This document shows positions 36,113 to 44,293 of a stretch of DNA of 64,000 bases, piece by piece; positions within the stretch are counted from its first letter, which is position 1, and every line of letters starts with the position of its first letter. Made by a program: the position numbers and the translations under genes. The stretch is from positions 12,420-76,419 of the forward strand of contig CAZNPH010000020.1 in the NCBI GenBank assembly GCA_964574985.1, in the 5' to 3' direction. The DNA comes from CAZNPH01 sp964574985. GTDB taxonomy: Bacteria; Bacteroidota; Bacteroidia; Bacteroidales; SM23-62. The notes under the pieces are model-generated. The model saw only the letters and a program-made list of their open reading frames with translations, searched no databases and had not been told where the DNA came from.

Positions 36113-36952
36113 ATGAAACGCGGAAAGTTTATTCAATCCCTGATAATTACTTCCACAGGAACACTTCTTTTAAACCATCCTGTACGGGCCGGACGAAAGA
36201 ATGATCATAAGTTCGGGATCATTCTCAGCAGCCTGAAAAATCAGGTGAAAGAAAATCCTGACGAAGTATTCAAAGAACTGGCCAAAGCAGGATATACTTA
36301 TATTGAAAGCATTGGCCGGTATGGCATACCTGCTGAACATACCATGCCATATATCAAAAAATACGGACTCATACCCATCACAACCGGAGATGGGATGTCT
36401 TCCTTGTCAGAGAATACCGGTCATTATCTTGATATTGCCGAAACCTATGACCTGCCGTATATCGTTTGCTACTATCCGTGGCTGGATTCTGCGGAAAATC
36501 TGACCAGGGAACAATGCCTGGAAGCGGCAGCAAATCTGAATAAAGTAGCGACAATATGCCGTGAAAACGGAAGAAAGTTTGCCTGGCATAACCATCACAA
36601 GGAATTCCGGGAGTTGGAAGATGGAACACTCCCTTTTGATATCATCATGGAATATAGCGATAAAAAGCTGGTAAACCTGGAGATGGATATTTTCTGGGTT
36701 AAATATGCCGGGCATTCGCCTTTGGAATTACTGGGAAAATATGGAGACCGGACTACCCTACTTCATCTTAAAGATACGCGGAAAGGCAACAAAAGGAAAA
36801 ATACAGCTCCGGGCAAAGGCATCATTGATTTTAAACCAATACTGGAATTTAAAAGTAAGACGGCCATTGAATATTTGATCGTCGAATTTGCAGGTGAGGA
36901 TTTGGGTGTAGAGGATGCAGTTGACGGTATTCATTATTTGAAAAATCTATAA
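36113..36952 (+). CDS. Exported TIM-barrel, sugar phosphate isomerase/epimerase-like
   Basis: 279 aa, closely related to the protein at 13583. Both share 'CYYPW', 'FAWHNHxxxF', 'EMDxFWVxY', 'LLHLKD' and 'GxGIIDFxPxxE' at matching places. The N-terminus 'MKRGKFIQSLIITSTGTLLL' resembles a degenerate Tat signal (KR in place of RR), so export is likely but less sure. Metal ligands of the TIM-barrel family are present. The role (epimerase, isomerase, or 3-keto-glycoside lyase) cannot be decided from sequence. Confidence 0.7.
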   Translation: MKRGKFIQSLIITSTGTLLLNHPVRAGRKNDHKFGIILSSLKNQVKENPDEVFKELAKAGYTYIESIGRYGIPAEHTMPYIKKYGLIPITTGDGMSSLSENTGHYLDIAETYDLPYIVCYYPWLDSAENLTREQCLEAAANLNKVATICRENGRKFAWHNHHKEFRELEDGTLPFDIIMEYSDKKLVNLEMDIFWVKYAGHSPLELLGKYGDRTTLLHLKDTRKGNKRKNTAPGKGIIDFKPILEFKSKTAIEYLIVEFAGEDLGVEDAVDGIHYLKNL

Positions 36953-37095
36953 TTTCTTAGTTTTCAGGATTATATATCAAATGAGTTGTGAAGAAGATAT
37001 CCTCTCCGGACATGTTTCGGGGAACACTACCTCTCTGACTTAAATAATACAAAGGAAAATCGTATCTTCAAAGAACCTGTAAAATATAAAATCAC

Positions 37096-38130
37096 ATGAC
37101 AAGAGTAGTAACTTTCGGGGAGGTGATGCTGAGACTGGCAACACCCCGGTTTGAACGGTTCAGTCAGGTCAAAAACTTTGAAGCTTCCTTTGGGGGAGGA
37201 GAGGCAAACGTGGCAGTTTCGCTGGCCAATTATGGCATCGGGGCTTGTTTTGTCACCCGTTTGCCGGACAATGATATTGGCCGGGCATGTATGATGGAAC
37301 TGAATAAATACGGACTTGATACTGGAAATATCCTGTTTGGGGGGGACCGACTTGGGATCTATTTTCTGGAAACCGGTGCTGTTTCCAGGGCCAGCAAGGT
37401 TATATATGACAGGACGGGGTCTTCATTCTCGGGTGCTACCAGGGATATGTTCGACTGGGAAATGATTCTCAAAGATGCTGATGTTTTCCATTGGACAGGA
37501 ATAACGCCGGCTATATCCCGGGGAGCAGCCGGGGTCTGCATGGAAGCCATACAGACCGCAAATAAAATGGGTGTGATGGTTACATGCGACCTCAACTTCC
37601 GTAAGAAATTATGGAAATATGGAGAGGAAGCCAGGGATGTAATGCCCAAACTGGTTGCCGGATGCGATGTAGTACTGGGAAATGAGGAAGATGCTGAAAT
37701 GACCCTGGGTATCACGCCGGAAGGTGTTGATATCAAGACAGGAGCTGTGGAGGCAGAAGCATACCGCAGCGTATCGGAACAGATCATGAAAAACTTTTCC
37801 CGTGTGAAAATGGTCATAACCACCCTCAGGGGTTCGGTCAGTGCCAGCCATAATACCTGGTCGGGGGTATTGTATGACGGAAAGGAACTATATACGGCCC
37901 CTGACTATGATATTACCCATATCGTGGACAGGGTTGGTGGCGGTGATTCTTTTGCGGGAGGTTTGATATACGGCTTGCTGAATTACCCCGGTGATCTCCA
38001 GCGGGTGATAAACTTTGCCACTGCCGCCTCCTGCCTGAAACATACCATACATGGAGATTTCAACATGGTGACCATAGAAGAAGTTGAAAGACTCATGGGG
38101 GGTGATGCTTCGGGCCGTGTTTCAAGGTAG
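37096..38130 (+). CDS. kdgK: PfkB-family sugar kinase, 2-dehydro-3-deoxygluconokinase-like
   Basis: 344 aa, cytoplasmic. 'TFGEVMLRLATPRFERFSQ' and 'FEASFGGGEANVAVSLANYG' are the substrate-side motifs of 2-keto-3-deoxygluconate kinases. The ATP-side motif 'DRVGGGDSFAGGLIYGLL' carries the catalytic base Asp284. The reaction would be ATP-dependent phosphorylation of 2-keto-3-deoxygluconate, the product of uronate breakdown by lyases or dehydratases. This is the only obvious uronate-catabolic cytoplasmic gene in the window; no KDPG aldolase is seen. It links the locus to uronic-acid-containing glycans. Confidence 0.75.
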   Translation: MTRVVTFGEVMLRLATPRFERFSQVKNFEASFGGGEANVAVSLANYGIGACFVTRLPDNDIGRACMMELNKYGLDTGNILFGGDRLGIYFLETGAVSRASKVIYDRTGSSFSGATRDMFDWEMILKDADVFHWTGITPAISRGAAGVCMEAIQTANKMGVMVTCDLNFRKKLWKYGEEARDVMPKLVAGCDVVLGNEEDAEMTLGITPEGVDIKTGAVEAEAYRSVSEQIMKNFSRVKMVITTLRGSVSASHNTWSGVLYDGKELYTAPDYDITHIVDRVGGGDSFAGGLIYGLLNYPGDLQRVINFATAASCLKHTIHGDFNMVTIEEVERLMGGDASGRVSR

Positions 38131-38158
38131 ACCATCAGAAACAATTCATTTTAATACC

Positions 38159-38307
38159 ATGAAACCCCCATCACCGATCCGGCAACAAGCCGCCGGTCGA
38201 AGACAAAAGGTCATTAAAATTTTAACCAGCACAGGATTTGCAGATGGGGGTTCGCCGGCCCGGCATGTGGATAGCATGCGGGTGGCCGGCAACAAAGAAT
38301 CAAAGTA
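38159..38307 (+). repeat. Structured intergenic repeat, copy 1
   Basis: Shares with the copy at 44089 the beginning 'GAAACCCCCATCACCGATC', a CCGGC/GCCGG inner hairpin and the closing GC-rich hairpin. In this copy AACCCCCATC (38163-38172) pairs perfectly with GATGGGGGTT (38243-38252), closing a domain of about 90 bases. GCCGGCC (38254-38260) pairs with GGCCGGC (38284-38290), with an inner CATG/CATG pair. It could be a structured leader RNA, a regulatory RNA or a mobile palindromic repeat. An ORF (ATG 38159) can be read through it but its counterpart at 44089 is broken by a stop, so it is not coding. Confidence 0.65.
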
Positions 38308-38360
38308 TTTGAACTGACATTATAACATATTGAAATTTAAATGTTTAACATAAATATATT
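38308..38360 (+). promoter_or_regulatory. A/T-rich upstream motif, copy C (before sulfatase 38364)
   Basis: Starts 'TTTGAACTGACATTATAAC' and ends 'TTTAACATAAATATATT' four bases before the ATG. The box 19 bases after TTTG is TGAAATTT here, weaker than in copies B and E. The strong conservation of the outer parts (TTTGAACTGACATT and the AACxTAAATATATT end) suggests recognition by a shared regulator or sigma factor. Confidence 0.6.
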
Positions 38361-38363
38361 TCA

Positions 38364-39734
38364 ATGAAAACAAAAAACAGAATTTACATTTTGTTGTTTG
38401 CGGTATTTTTCACCCCGAACCGGTCTTCATCCCAATCCGCAAACAAACAATCCCCCAACATCATCTTCATACTGACAGATGACCAGGGCTGGAGCCAGAT
38501 CTCCAGCCGGATGCATCCCGGAATCCCAGAATCAAAATCCGATTACCTGGATACCCCGAACATGTCCCGGCTGGCATCGAACGGAATGCGCTTTACCAGC
38601 GGGTATGCCCCTGCACCCATCTGCACCCCCACACGCCGCGCCATCCTTTGCGGTATGACTCCGGCAAGACAAAAAGGAACGGCATTCAGAAGCAGCTTCA
38701 TTCCGAATGACCATATCACCATTCCAAAGGCACTCAAACAGGCCGATCCGGATTACCAATGTGCGCATTACGGCAAATGGGGAACATTGATGAACGCCCG
38801 TCCCGACAGGGGATGCGGGTATGATATTACTGACGGATCAACAACAAATATTACCGGAGGCGTGCATGAAATAAACAAACCCTGCCACATAACAGAAGAT
38901 CCCAAACGCACCGGTTCGGTTACCGCAAGAACCATAGAATTTATTTCGGAACAGGTGGAAAACAAAAATCCTTTTTATGTCCAGGTCAGCTATTATGCCG
39001 TTCATTTAAGAATCGAACTGCTGGAGGCAACCCTGGAAAAGCACAAGGCAAAAGGAACTCCTGACCGCAGATATACGGCTGCCTTCTCAGGCATGCTGGA
39101 AGAACTTGACCGGGGCATCGGCAAAATACTCCGCTCGGTGGAACAACTCGGCATTCAGGATAATACTTACATTTTTTTCATGAGCGATAATGGGGGGCGC
39201 GTGTCCATTCCCGGCGGCAATGACCAGTTGCTGCCCACCAACCATCCTTTGCGCGGAAGCAAGCATACCCTGTTTGAAGGAGGGATCAGGGTGCCGTTTA
39301 TTGTTGCCGGACCCGGTATACGGCCCGGCTCATTCTGCCATGTTCCCGTTTCCGGAGTGGACCTTCTGCCTACTTTCTGCGACCTGGCAGGCGGCAGCCG
39401 GGAGTTTCCGGAAGAAATTGACGGGGTCAGCATAAAACCCCTGCTTTTTGGCGAGGAAACCGGTTTCGACCGCCCGTCAGGCGGACTTTTCTTCCACAAC
39501 CCGAGAGGAAAGGTTTCTGCCATTCGCAAGGGAGACTACAAGCTGATGATCCACTGGAACGAAGAAGCGGAGATCATCCGTACGGAATTGTTCAATGTCG
39601 CCAGGGACCTCACTGAATCTGAAGATATTTCAGCAAGGGAACCCGTGAAGGCCGGTGAACTTGCCACTGACCTTCTTGAATATCTTTTCAAAGTGGATGC
39701 AAGAACCCCCGGGGATGACATTAAATTCTGGTAA
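38364..39734 (+). CDS. S1-type sulfatase (Cys-type), secreted
   Basis: 456 aa with a signal peptide (about 24 residues, ending 'RSSSQS'). Metal site 'IIFILTDDQGWSQISSRMHP'; formylglycine motif C87-T-P-T-R, then 'RAILCG' where the usual 'LTG' is replaced by 'LCG'. 'YIFFMSDNGGRVS' and 'HTLFEGGIRVPFIV' complete the active site. The gene starts behind the conserved motif and structured repeat and ends 20 bp before the next sulfatase, so the two are likely co-expressed. Target sulfate unknown. Confidence 0.9.
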   Translation: MKTKNRIYILLFAVFFTPNRSSSQSANKQSPNIIFILTDDQGWSQISSRMHPGIPESKSDYLDTPNMSRLASNGMRFTSGYAPAPICTPTRRAILCGMTPARQKGTAFRSSFIPNDHITIPKALKQADPDYQCAHYGKWGTLMNARPDRGCGYDITDGSTTNITGGVHEINKPCHITEDPKRTGSVTARTIEFISEQVENKNPFYVQVSYYAVHLRIELLEATLEKHKAKGTPDRRYTAAFSGMLEELDRGIGKILRSVEQLGIQDNTYIFFMSDNGGRVSIPGGNDQLLPTNHPLRGSKHTLFEGGIRVPFIVAGPGIRPGSFCHVPVSGVDLLPTFCDLAGGSREFPEEIDGVSIKPLLFGEETGFDRPSGGLFFHNPRGKVSAIRKGDYKLMIHWNEEAEIIRTELFNVARDLTESEDISAREPVKAGELATDLLEYLFKVDARTPGDDIKFW

Positions 39735-39754
39735 ATCATATAAATAAAATCATC

Positions 39755-41317
39755 ATGTTAAAGCCAAAATTTCAGAAACACCTCTCCCCCATTTCATTTC
39801 TGGCCGTATTGCTTTCTTTGAGCAATTCGGGTTGCCGCAAAGACGATGAAAAAGCCGGTAAACCGAACATCGTGTTCATCCTGGCCGATGATCTGGGATA
39901 CGGAGACATGAGCTGCAACGGAGCCAACAAGGTGCAAACACCCAATATGGACCGCCTGGCCCTGGAAGGCATGCGCTTCACCAATGCCTATTCACCCCAT
40001 TCTGTTTCTTCGCCTACCCGTTATTCGCTGATGACCGGAAGGTATGCCTGGCGGACCTGGAACGGACATATTACCGTATGGGCCAATGATCCGCTGCTGA
40101 TCGACACGGCGCGGACAACCCTTCCCAGGATACTGAAATCCTCCGGTTACCGGACGGCCATCATCGGCAAATGGCATCTTGGCTTCGGCACACCCCGGAC
40201 ACCGGGCTGGGATCCGGTCAAAGGACCTGATTACAACCGTGCTCTGAAACCGGGGCCGCTGGAAGTGGGCTTCGATTACTTCTACGGCATACCCCATGTA
40301 GGCCAGAAGCCGCATGTTTTCATAGAAAACCATCATGTGGTGGGTCTGGAGGAAGGCGATACCATGGAGATCGTGCTGGATGAAAGATGGGAAGACCGGC
40401 CCGTTTATCTGGAACGTATCGGAGTACCCGCCCACAGTTTCAAAGGCAATGAAGAAGTCCGCTATGAACATGAAGAACTGGCCGTACATTTGACCAGAAA
40501 AGCGGTCGACTGGATCGAAACCCGGCGAAAAGAACCTTTTTTCCTGTACTTTGCCCACCGGAACGTGCACGGTCCCATCATACCCAATCCCCGTTTCAGG
40601 GGTGCCACTGAAATCGGTGTGTACGGGGATTTCATCAAAGAGCTCGACTGGTCGGTGGGAGAAATACTTGATGCACTGGACCGGGAAGGGCTGACCGAAA
40701 ATACACTGGTTATTATGTCCAGCGACAACGGTGCGGTAAAAGACTACCTGGATTCAAAGATCATCGAATACAACGGGCACAGGCCGAACGGACCCTTTTT
40801 CGGCCAGAAGACAGAAGCCTATGAGGGCGGGGTCCACGTTCCCCTGCTTGTCCGCTGGCCCGGAGTAGTCGAACCGGGCTCGGAATCCGGTATCCTGGTC
40901 GCCCTCACCGATATGCTGGCCACCATCGCCGAATTGATGGATTTTCCCCTCGCCTGGAATGCCGGGGAAGACAGTTTCAGCTTTTTGTATGAACTGCTGG
41001 GAAAAGAGCCGGAACAGCCGGTCAGGGAAAATGTGGTGGTGGATGCCACTTCAGGCATAATGGCCATCAGAAAAGGACCCTGGAAGCTAATTGGCGGCCA
41101 GGGAGGGGGAGGCGTTCACTGGGATGAAGATGCCAATATCCGCATGCTGCCCCACAAATGGCATTATCCGGGAGATCCCCGCAATCCGCCCGGACAATTA
41201 TACAATCTGGAAAATGACATCGGGGAAACCGACAATCTTTATTACTCAAATTACGAAACCGTTGTCCGGCTGAAGGCCCTGCTGAGAGACATCCAATACC
41301 GCGGGCGAAGCCGGTAA
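39755..41317 (+). CDS. S1-type sulfatase lipoprotein with serine-type active site
   Basis: 520 aa. Lipobox 'LSNSGC' (Cys27). Metal site 'IVFILADDLGYGDMSCNG'. The formylglycine position is Ser85 in 'S-S-P-T-R', followed by 'LMTG', so this is a Ser-type enzyme; such enzymes are matured by anaerobic sulfatase-maturating radical-SAM enzymes, none of which is visible in this window. 'IGKWHLGFG' and 'LVIMSSDNGAVKDY' are present. It is similar in layout to family members that act on galactosamine or galactose sulfates, but no substrate can be assigned. It is followed after 41 bp by the GH43-like gene. Confidence 0.88.
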   Translation: MLKPKFQKHLSPISFLAVLLSLSNSGCRKDDEKAGKPNIVFILADDLGYGDMSCNGANKVQTPNMDRLALEGMRFTNAYSPHSVSSPTRYSLMTGRYAWRTWNGHITVWANDPLLIDTARTTLPRILKSSGYRTAIIGKWHLGFGTPRTPGWDPVKGPDYNRALKPGPLEVGFDYFYGIPHVGQKPHVFIENHHVVGLEEGDTMEIVLDERWEDRPVYLERIGVPAHSFKGNEEVRYEHEELAVHLTRKAVDWIETRRKEPFFLYFAHRNVHGPIIPNPRFRGATEIGVYGDFIKELDWSVGEILDALDREGLTENTLVIMSSDNGAVKDYLDSKIIEYNGHRPNGPFFGQKTEAYEGGVHVPLLVRWPGVVEPGSESGILVALTDMLATIAELMDFPLAWNAGEDSFSFLYELLGKEPEQPVRENVVVDATSGIMAIRKGPWKLIGGQGGGGVHWDEDANIRMLPHKWHYPGDPRNPPGQLYNLENDIGETDNLYYSNYETVVRLKALLRDIQYRGRSR

Positions 41318-41358
41318 ACACCGGAGAAACAGGAAAACAACCGTTAATAAAACATAAA

Positions 41359-42444
41359 ATGATGGCCAATAAAATCATACCCGGTATTGCAATACTCTTT
41401 TTTCTGACCTTCTGCACGCGAACCGGGGACCCGCCGGAAAATATTTTTTTTGAGAACATGAATTCCCCCGTAAAAGTTTCCTTCAGAATGAAAGACCATA
41501 ACATCTGGGGGGCATCGGTGATCCAGGCCGAAGACGGGAAATATTACATGTTTGCCAGCCGGTGGCCCAAAAAGCTGACCATGAGGGCCTGGGCAACCAA
41601 TTCAGAGATCGTTCTGGCTTCAGCGGACAAACCCGAAGGCCCCTATAAATTCCGGCAGGTGGTATTTCCACCCCGCGGCCCCCGATACTTTGACGGAATG
41701 ATGACCCACAATCCCAGTATCCACTATCACAACGGCAAATACGTGCTGTTCTATCTCGGGTTAACCTATGATTTTGAAAGACCTGTGGATACCGTTCCCA
41801 CAAGAGAGATGTATGAAAGGGCCTGGAACAACAAACGCATCGGTGTCGCGGTATCGGAATCCGTTCACGGGCCATGGAAGCGTTTGAAAGATCCGCTCCT
41901 GGAGCCCAGGGAAGATCACTGGGATGCGGCCATCATCAGCAATCCCGCACCGGTGATCCATGATGACGGCAGTGTATTTCTCATATACAAGAGCGCTCCT
42001 TGCGGATATCCCGAGCGGAATACGCATTATGCCATGTATTTTGGCGCCGCCGGGGCGGATCATTACCTGGGGCCGTATGAGCGGATTTCGGAAAACAACC
42101 GGGTCACCCTGGAAAACGTTTCGGCAGATGTGGAAGATCCCTGTGTATGGTATGACGGGGAATATTACCAGATGCTGGCCAAATGCATGGATGAAAGCGT
42201 CACCGGTGAAAAAGGAACCGGTTTTTTCGCCTATTCCCGGGATGGAATTTACTGGCAGCTTCCCGAACGTCCTGCTTCTTACAGCATGACACTCCGGTGG
42301 GCTGACGGAAGCACCGTAAAAATGAAACGGATGGAACGTGCACAGGTATTTCTGCAAAACGGGAAACCGTCACACGTCTTTTATGCCTGCATAGATCCGG
42401 ACGGGGAAATTTACAACATTGTAAAACCTTTTAAAACCCCGTAA
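41359..42444 (+). CDS. GH43-like five-bladed-propeller glycosidase lipoprotein
   Basis: 361 aa. Signal 'IAILFFLTFC' ends in a lipobox-like Cys (about residue 18). The body has the five-bladed-propeller phrases 'NIWGASVIQAEDGKYYMFAS', 'THNPSIHYHNGKYVLFYLG', 'IGVAVSESVHGPWKR', 'NPAPVIHDDGSVFLIYKS' and 'VEDPCVWYDGEYYQMLAK'. These are typical of GH43/GH117/GH130-like enzymes, with acidic residues in 'HDDG' and 'EDP' as candidates. It probably removes a terminal sugar such as arabinose, xylose or a related residue. A remnant of a similar gene's end is found at 30657. Confidence 0.75.
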   Translation: MMANKIIPGIAILFFLTFCTRTGDPPENIFFENMNSPVKVSFRMKDHNIWGASVIQAEDGKYYMFASRWPKKLTMRAWATNSEIVLASADKPEGPYKFRQVVFPPRGPRYFDGMMTHNPSIHYHNGKYVLFYLGLTYDFERPVDTVPTREMYERAWNNKRIGVAVSESVHGPWKRLKDPLLEPREDHWDAAIISNPAPVIHDDGSVFLIYKSAPCGYPERNTHYAMYFGAAGADHYLGPYERISENNRVTLENVSADVEDPCVWYDGEYYQMLAKCMDESVTGEKGTGFFAYSRDGIYWQLPERPASYSMTLRWADGSTVKMKRMERAQVFLQNGKPSHVFYACIDPDGEIYNIVKPFKTP

Positions 42445-42489
42445 CCTAAGCCAAAAAAAGAAATTTTAATCATTGAATCAACAATCATA

Positions 42490-43917
42490 ATGGATAAAAC
42501 AAGAAGAATTTTCGTACGCAATCTCATGCTCTCCACCGGAGCCGCCATGGCCATGCCTGTAAAGGCAATCCGTGAAGCCACATCCGGCAAAACCATGAGA
42601 TCCGGCAAGAAAAGAAAAATGTTTGTCGGCGTTCAGGTGGATAAAGCGGCTTTTGCCAACCGCACCTTCGATGACATGTTTGATGAAATGAAGGACAACG
42701 CTCCCATTAACTCGGCCATTTATTTTTTCAGGGACAATGATGTCAGACTGGGAAAAGATCACCACGCGGGCACGGAATTCAGGTGTGATGAGGCAGCCCT
42801 TGACAGCCGGGGAAGAGATACAATTGATCGAATGTATGAATCCGCTTCATCCCACGGTATTGACCTGTATATGGGCGGAGGAGAAATTTACTGGGGAAAC
42901 TGCATTGAAAAATTCCCCCGGGCATGCCAGATCGACTGTTTTGGCGAACCGGGGCGGTTTTCATGCGTCAATATTCCGGACTGGCGGAAATTCCAGGTGT
43001 CCCTCCATGCTGACATGTTTGCACAACATCCGTATCTGACCGGATTTCTGTTCATGCATGAGCGGAACGGTTCCTTCATGCCTGTTTTCAAACCGGGCAC
43101 ATGGAGAGGGACATTTAATCCCGGATGTTTTTGCCCTCATTGTTGCCGGCTGGGAGAAGAAAGAGGCATCAATGTGGATAAGGCACGCAAGGGTTTTAAA
43201 GCCCTGGTTGACCTGTACAAGAATAAACCGGGTGATGTATTGCGCGACGGGGCCATGATCGCCTTCTGGCGGATCATTTGTGAATACCCCGAAGTGATGG
43301 CATGGGAGAAACTGCAGTGGGACAGTTACCACAATTACCGGATCGACATTGCAAAAGCAATCCGCTCGGTCAGGCCCGATGCTTCCATCGGATATCATTT
43401 TCAGCACCATGGACTGTACGGGGCTTTGCCCTGGAGGGCCGGTGATGATCCGGAAAAGGCAAAAGACTTTGCCGACTGGGTTAAGCCCTCTATATATGCA
43501 GGTGCCAGTGGCGCCCGCTATTATGATTTGCTGAAAAAAGCCAACAAAACCTGGCTGATGGATCTGGATGAACAAACGGCCCATGAGGCTCTCAGCGGAT
43601 GGTTCAACCGCAGTCCGGAAAACGGACAGGAGATGCTGAAGGATCCTGAAAGGGAACAAAGCGCGTTTACCCCGGAATGGGCCCGGAAGGAAACCAGAAG
43701 GATAACAGAGGGCGTTGCTCCGCTGCCCAATTATGCCGGACTGGGAATCGGGATCCCCGGGGGAGAAAAAGCGGATACCCCGGAACTGATATCCGCCTGC
43801 ACGGAAGCCTGTTTTCAAGGAGGGGCCAGAGGCATTCTCGTTTCCAGGCATTATTCCGAGATCAGGCCGGATTTGTTGCGGGCATGCGGGGATGTGATCA
43901 GAAAACACATGGACTGA
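42490..43917 (+). CDS. Tat-exported protein of unknown family, first of a separated pair
   Basis: 475 aa, with twin-arginine signal 'KTRRIFVRNLMLSTGAAMA'. No family is recognised with certainty. The body has a TIM-barrel flavour: 'SRGRDTIDRMYESASSHGID', 'YMGGGEIYWGNCIEKFPRAC', 'LTGFLFMHERNG', the Cys-rich 'GCFCPHCCRLGEERGI' and 'SIGYHFQHHGLYG'. The C-terminus is 'GGARGILVSRHYSEIRPDLL'. The protein encoded at 45364 matches all these stretches. Extended 'FCPHC' patterns recur in hypothetical glycosyl hydrolases, so a glycosidase role is plausible. Eight or more cysteines are present, some adjacent ('HCC'). Confidence 0.6.
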   Translation: MDKTRRIFVRNLMLSTGAAMAMPVKAIREATSGKTMRSGKKRKMFVGVQVDKAAFANRTFDDMFDEMKDNAPINSAIYFFRDNDVRLGKDHHAGTEFRCDEAALDSRGRDTIDRMYESASSHGIDLYMGGGEIYWGNCIEKFPRACQIDCFGEPGRFSCVNIPDWRKFQVSLHADMFAQHPYLTGFLFMHERNGSFMPVFKPGTWRGTFNPGCFCPHCCRLGEERGINVDKARKGFKALVDLYKNKPGDVLRDGAMIAFWRIICEYPEVMAWEKLQWDSYHNYRIDIAKAIRSVRPDASIGYHFQHHGLYGALPWRAGDDPEKAKDFADWVKPSIYAGASGARYYDLLKKANKTWLMDLDEQTAHEALSGWFNRSPENGQEMLKDPEREQSAFTPEWARKETRRITEGVAPLPNYAGLGIGIPGGEKADTPELISACTEACFQGGARGILVSRHYSEIRPDLLRACGDVIRKHMD

Positions 43918-43992
43918 TCGCCACCGGCTTGATTAAGTCACCTTAAAGTCATAAATTGGGTTTTGCAGCTGAAGGTTCACTTATTGGGCATA

Positions 43993-44015
43993 CCGGACAG
44001 CATGCGGGAATCCGG
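43993..44015 (+). repeat. GC-rich hairpin, diverged third copy
   Basis: CCGGA (43993-43997) pairs with TCCGG (44011-44015), followed by CAACAAA. The inside 'CAGCATGCGGG' matches the 38254 hairpin ('AGCATGCGGG'). It sits 17 bases before the A/T-rich motif at 44033, the same order as in the other copies. Confidence 0.55.
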
Positions 44016-44032
44016 CAACAAAAATCATAACC

Positions 44033-44086
44033 TTTGAACTGCTATTGCAACAGGCTCTTAATTTGATGTTTAATTAAAATATTTAT
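44033..44086 (+). promoter_or_regulatory. A/T-rich upstream motif, copy D (before the structured repeat)
   Basis: TTTGAACTGC..ATTGCAAC, then TTAATTTG 21 bases after TTTG (7 of 8 to TAnnTTTG), then 'AAAATATTTATC'. No gene follows directly; the structured repeat begins 2 bases later at GTGAAACC. If this copy is an active promoter, the structured repeat would be transcribed as a leader or small RNA. Confidence 0.5.
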
Positions 44087-44088
44087 CC

Positions 44089-44237
44089 GTGAAACCCCCA
44101 TCACCGATCCGGCAGCAAGCTACCGGTTGAAGACAAAAGACAATGAATATATTGACCAACATCGTTTTTATAAACGGGGGTTCGCCGGCCCGGCACGTGG
44201 ACAGCCCGTGGGAGGCCGGCAACAAAAAACCAAAGTA
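44089..44237 (+). repeat. Structured intergenic repeat, copy 2
   Basis: Same layout as 38159-38307. AACCCCC (44093-44099) pairs with GGGGGTT (44176-44182), a shorter closing stem than in copy 1. GCCGGCC (44184-44190) pairs with GGCCGGC (44214-44220), with an inner CACG/CGTG pair where copy 1 has CATG/CATG, which is a compensatory change. The middle region diverges. The reading frame open in copy 1 is closed here after 13 codons, so conservation is in structure, not in protein. Confidence 0.65.
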
Positions 44238-44290
44238 TTTGAACTGACATTGTAACGTGCTAAATATTAAATTGTTAACGTAAATATATT
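44238..44290 (+). promoter_or_regulatory. A/T-rich upstream motif, copy E (before GH26)
   Basis: TTTG at 44238-44241, 19 bases, TAAATATT, and then 'GTTAACGTAAATATATT' three bases before the ATG at 44294. This is the best-formed copy, with the full TTTGAACTGACATTGTAAC segment. A transcript starting a few bases after TAAATATT would have a leader of about 20 bases. Confidence 0.6.
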
Positions 44291-44293
44291 CAA

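Larger units (their letters stand above)
43918..44293. other. Intergenic region built from two hairpin-motif units and a structured repeat
   Basis: 376 bp without a gene. It contains, in order, a GC-rich hairpin at 43993, an A/T-rich motif at 44033, the larger structured repeat at 44089 with its own hairpin at 44184, and a second A/T-rich motif at 44238 that leads to the GH26 gene. The region is therefore two successive copies of one regulatory unit, not random spacer. Confidence 0.65.

Noticed and set aside
38254..38296. S-box (SAM) riboswitch because of the 'CCGGCAACAA' sequence
   Set aside because: The rest of the S-box consensus, including kink-turn and pseudoknot parts, is not visible and neighbours are not methionine genes.
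38084..38317. Small ORF through the structured repeat
   Set aside because: Overlaps the kinase gene and the frame is broken by a stop in the second copy, so it is not conserved as protein.
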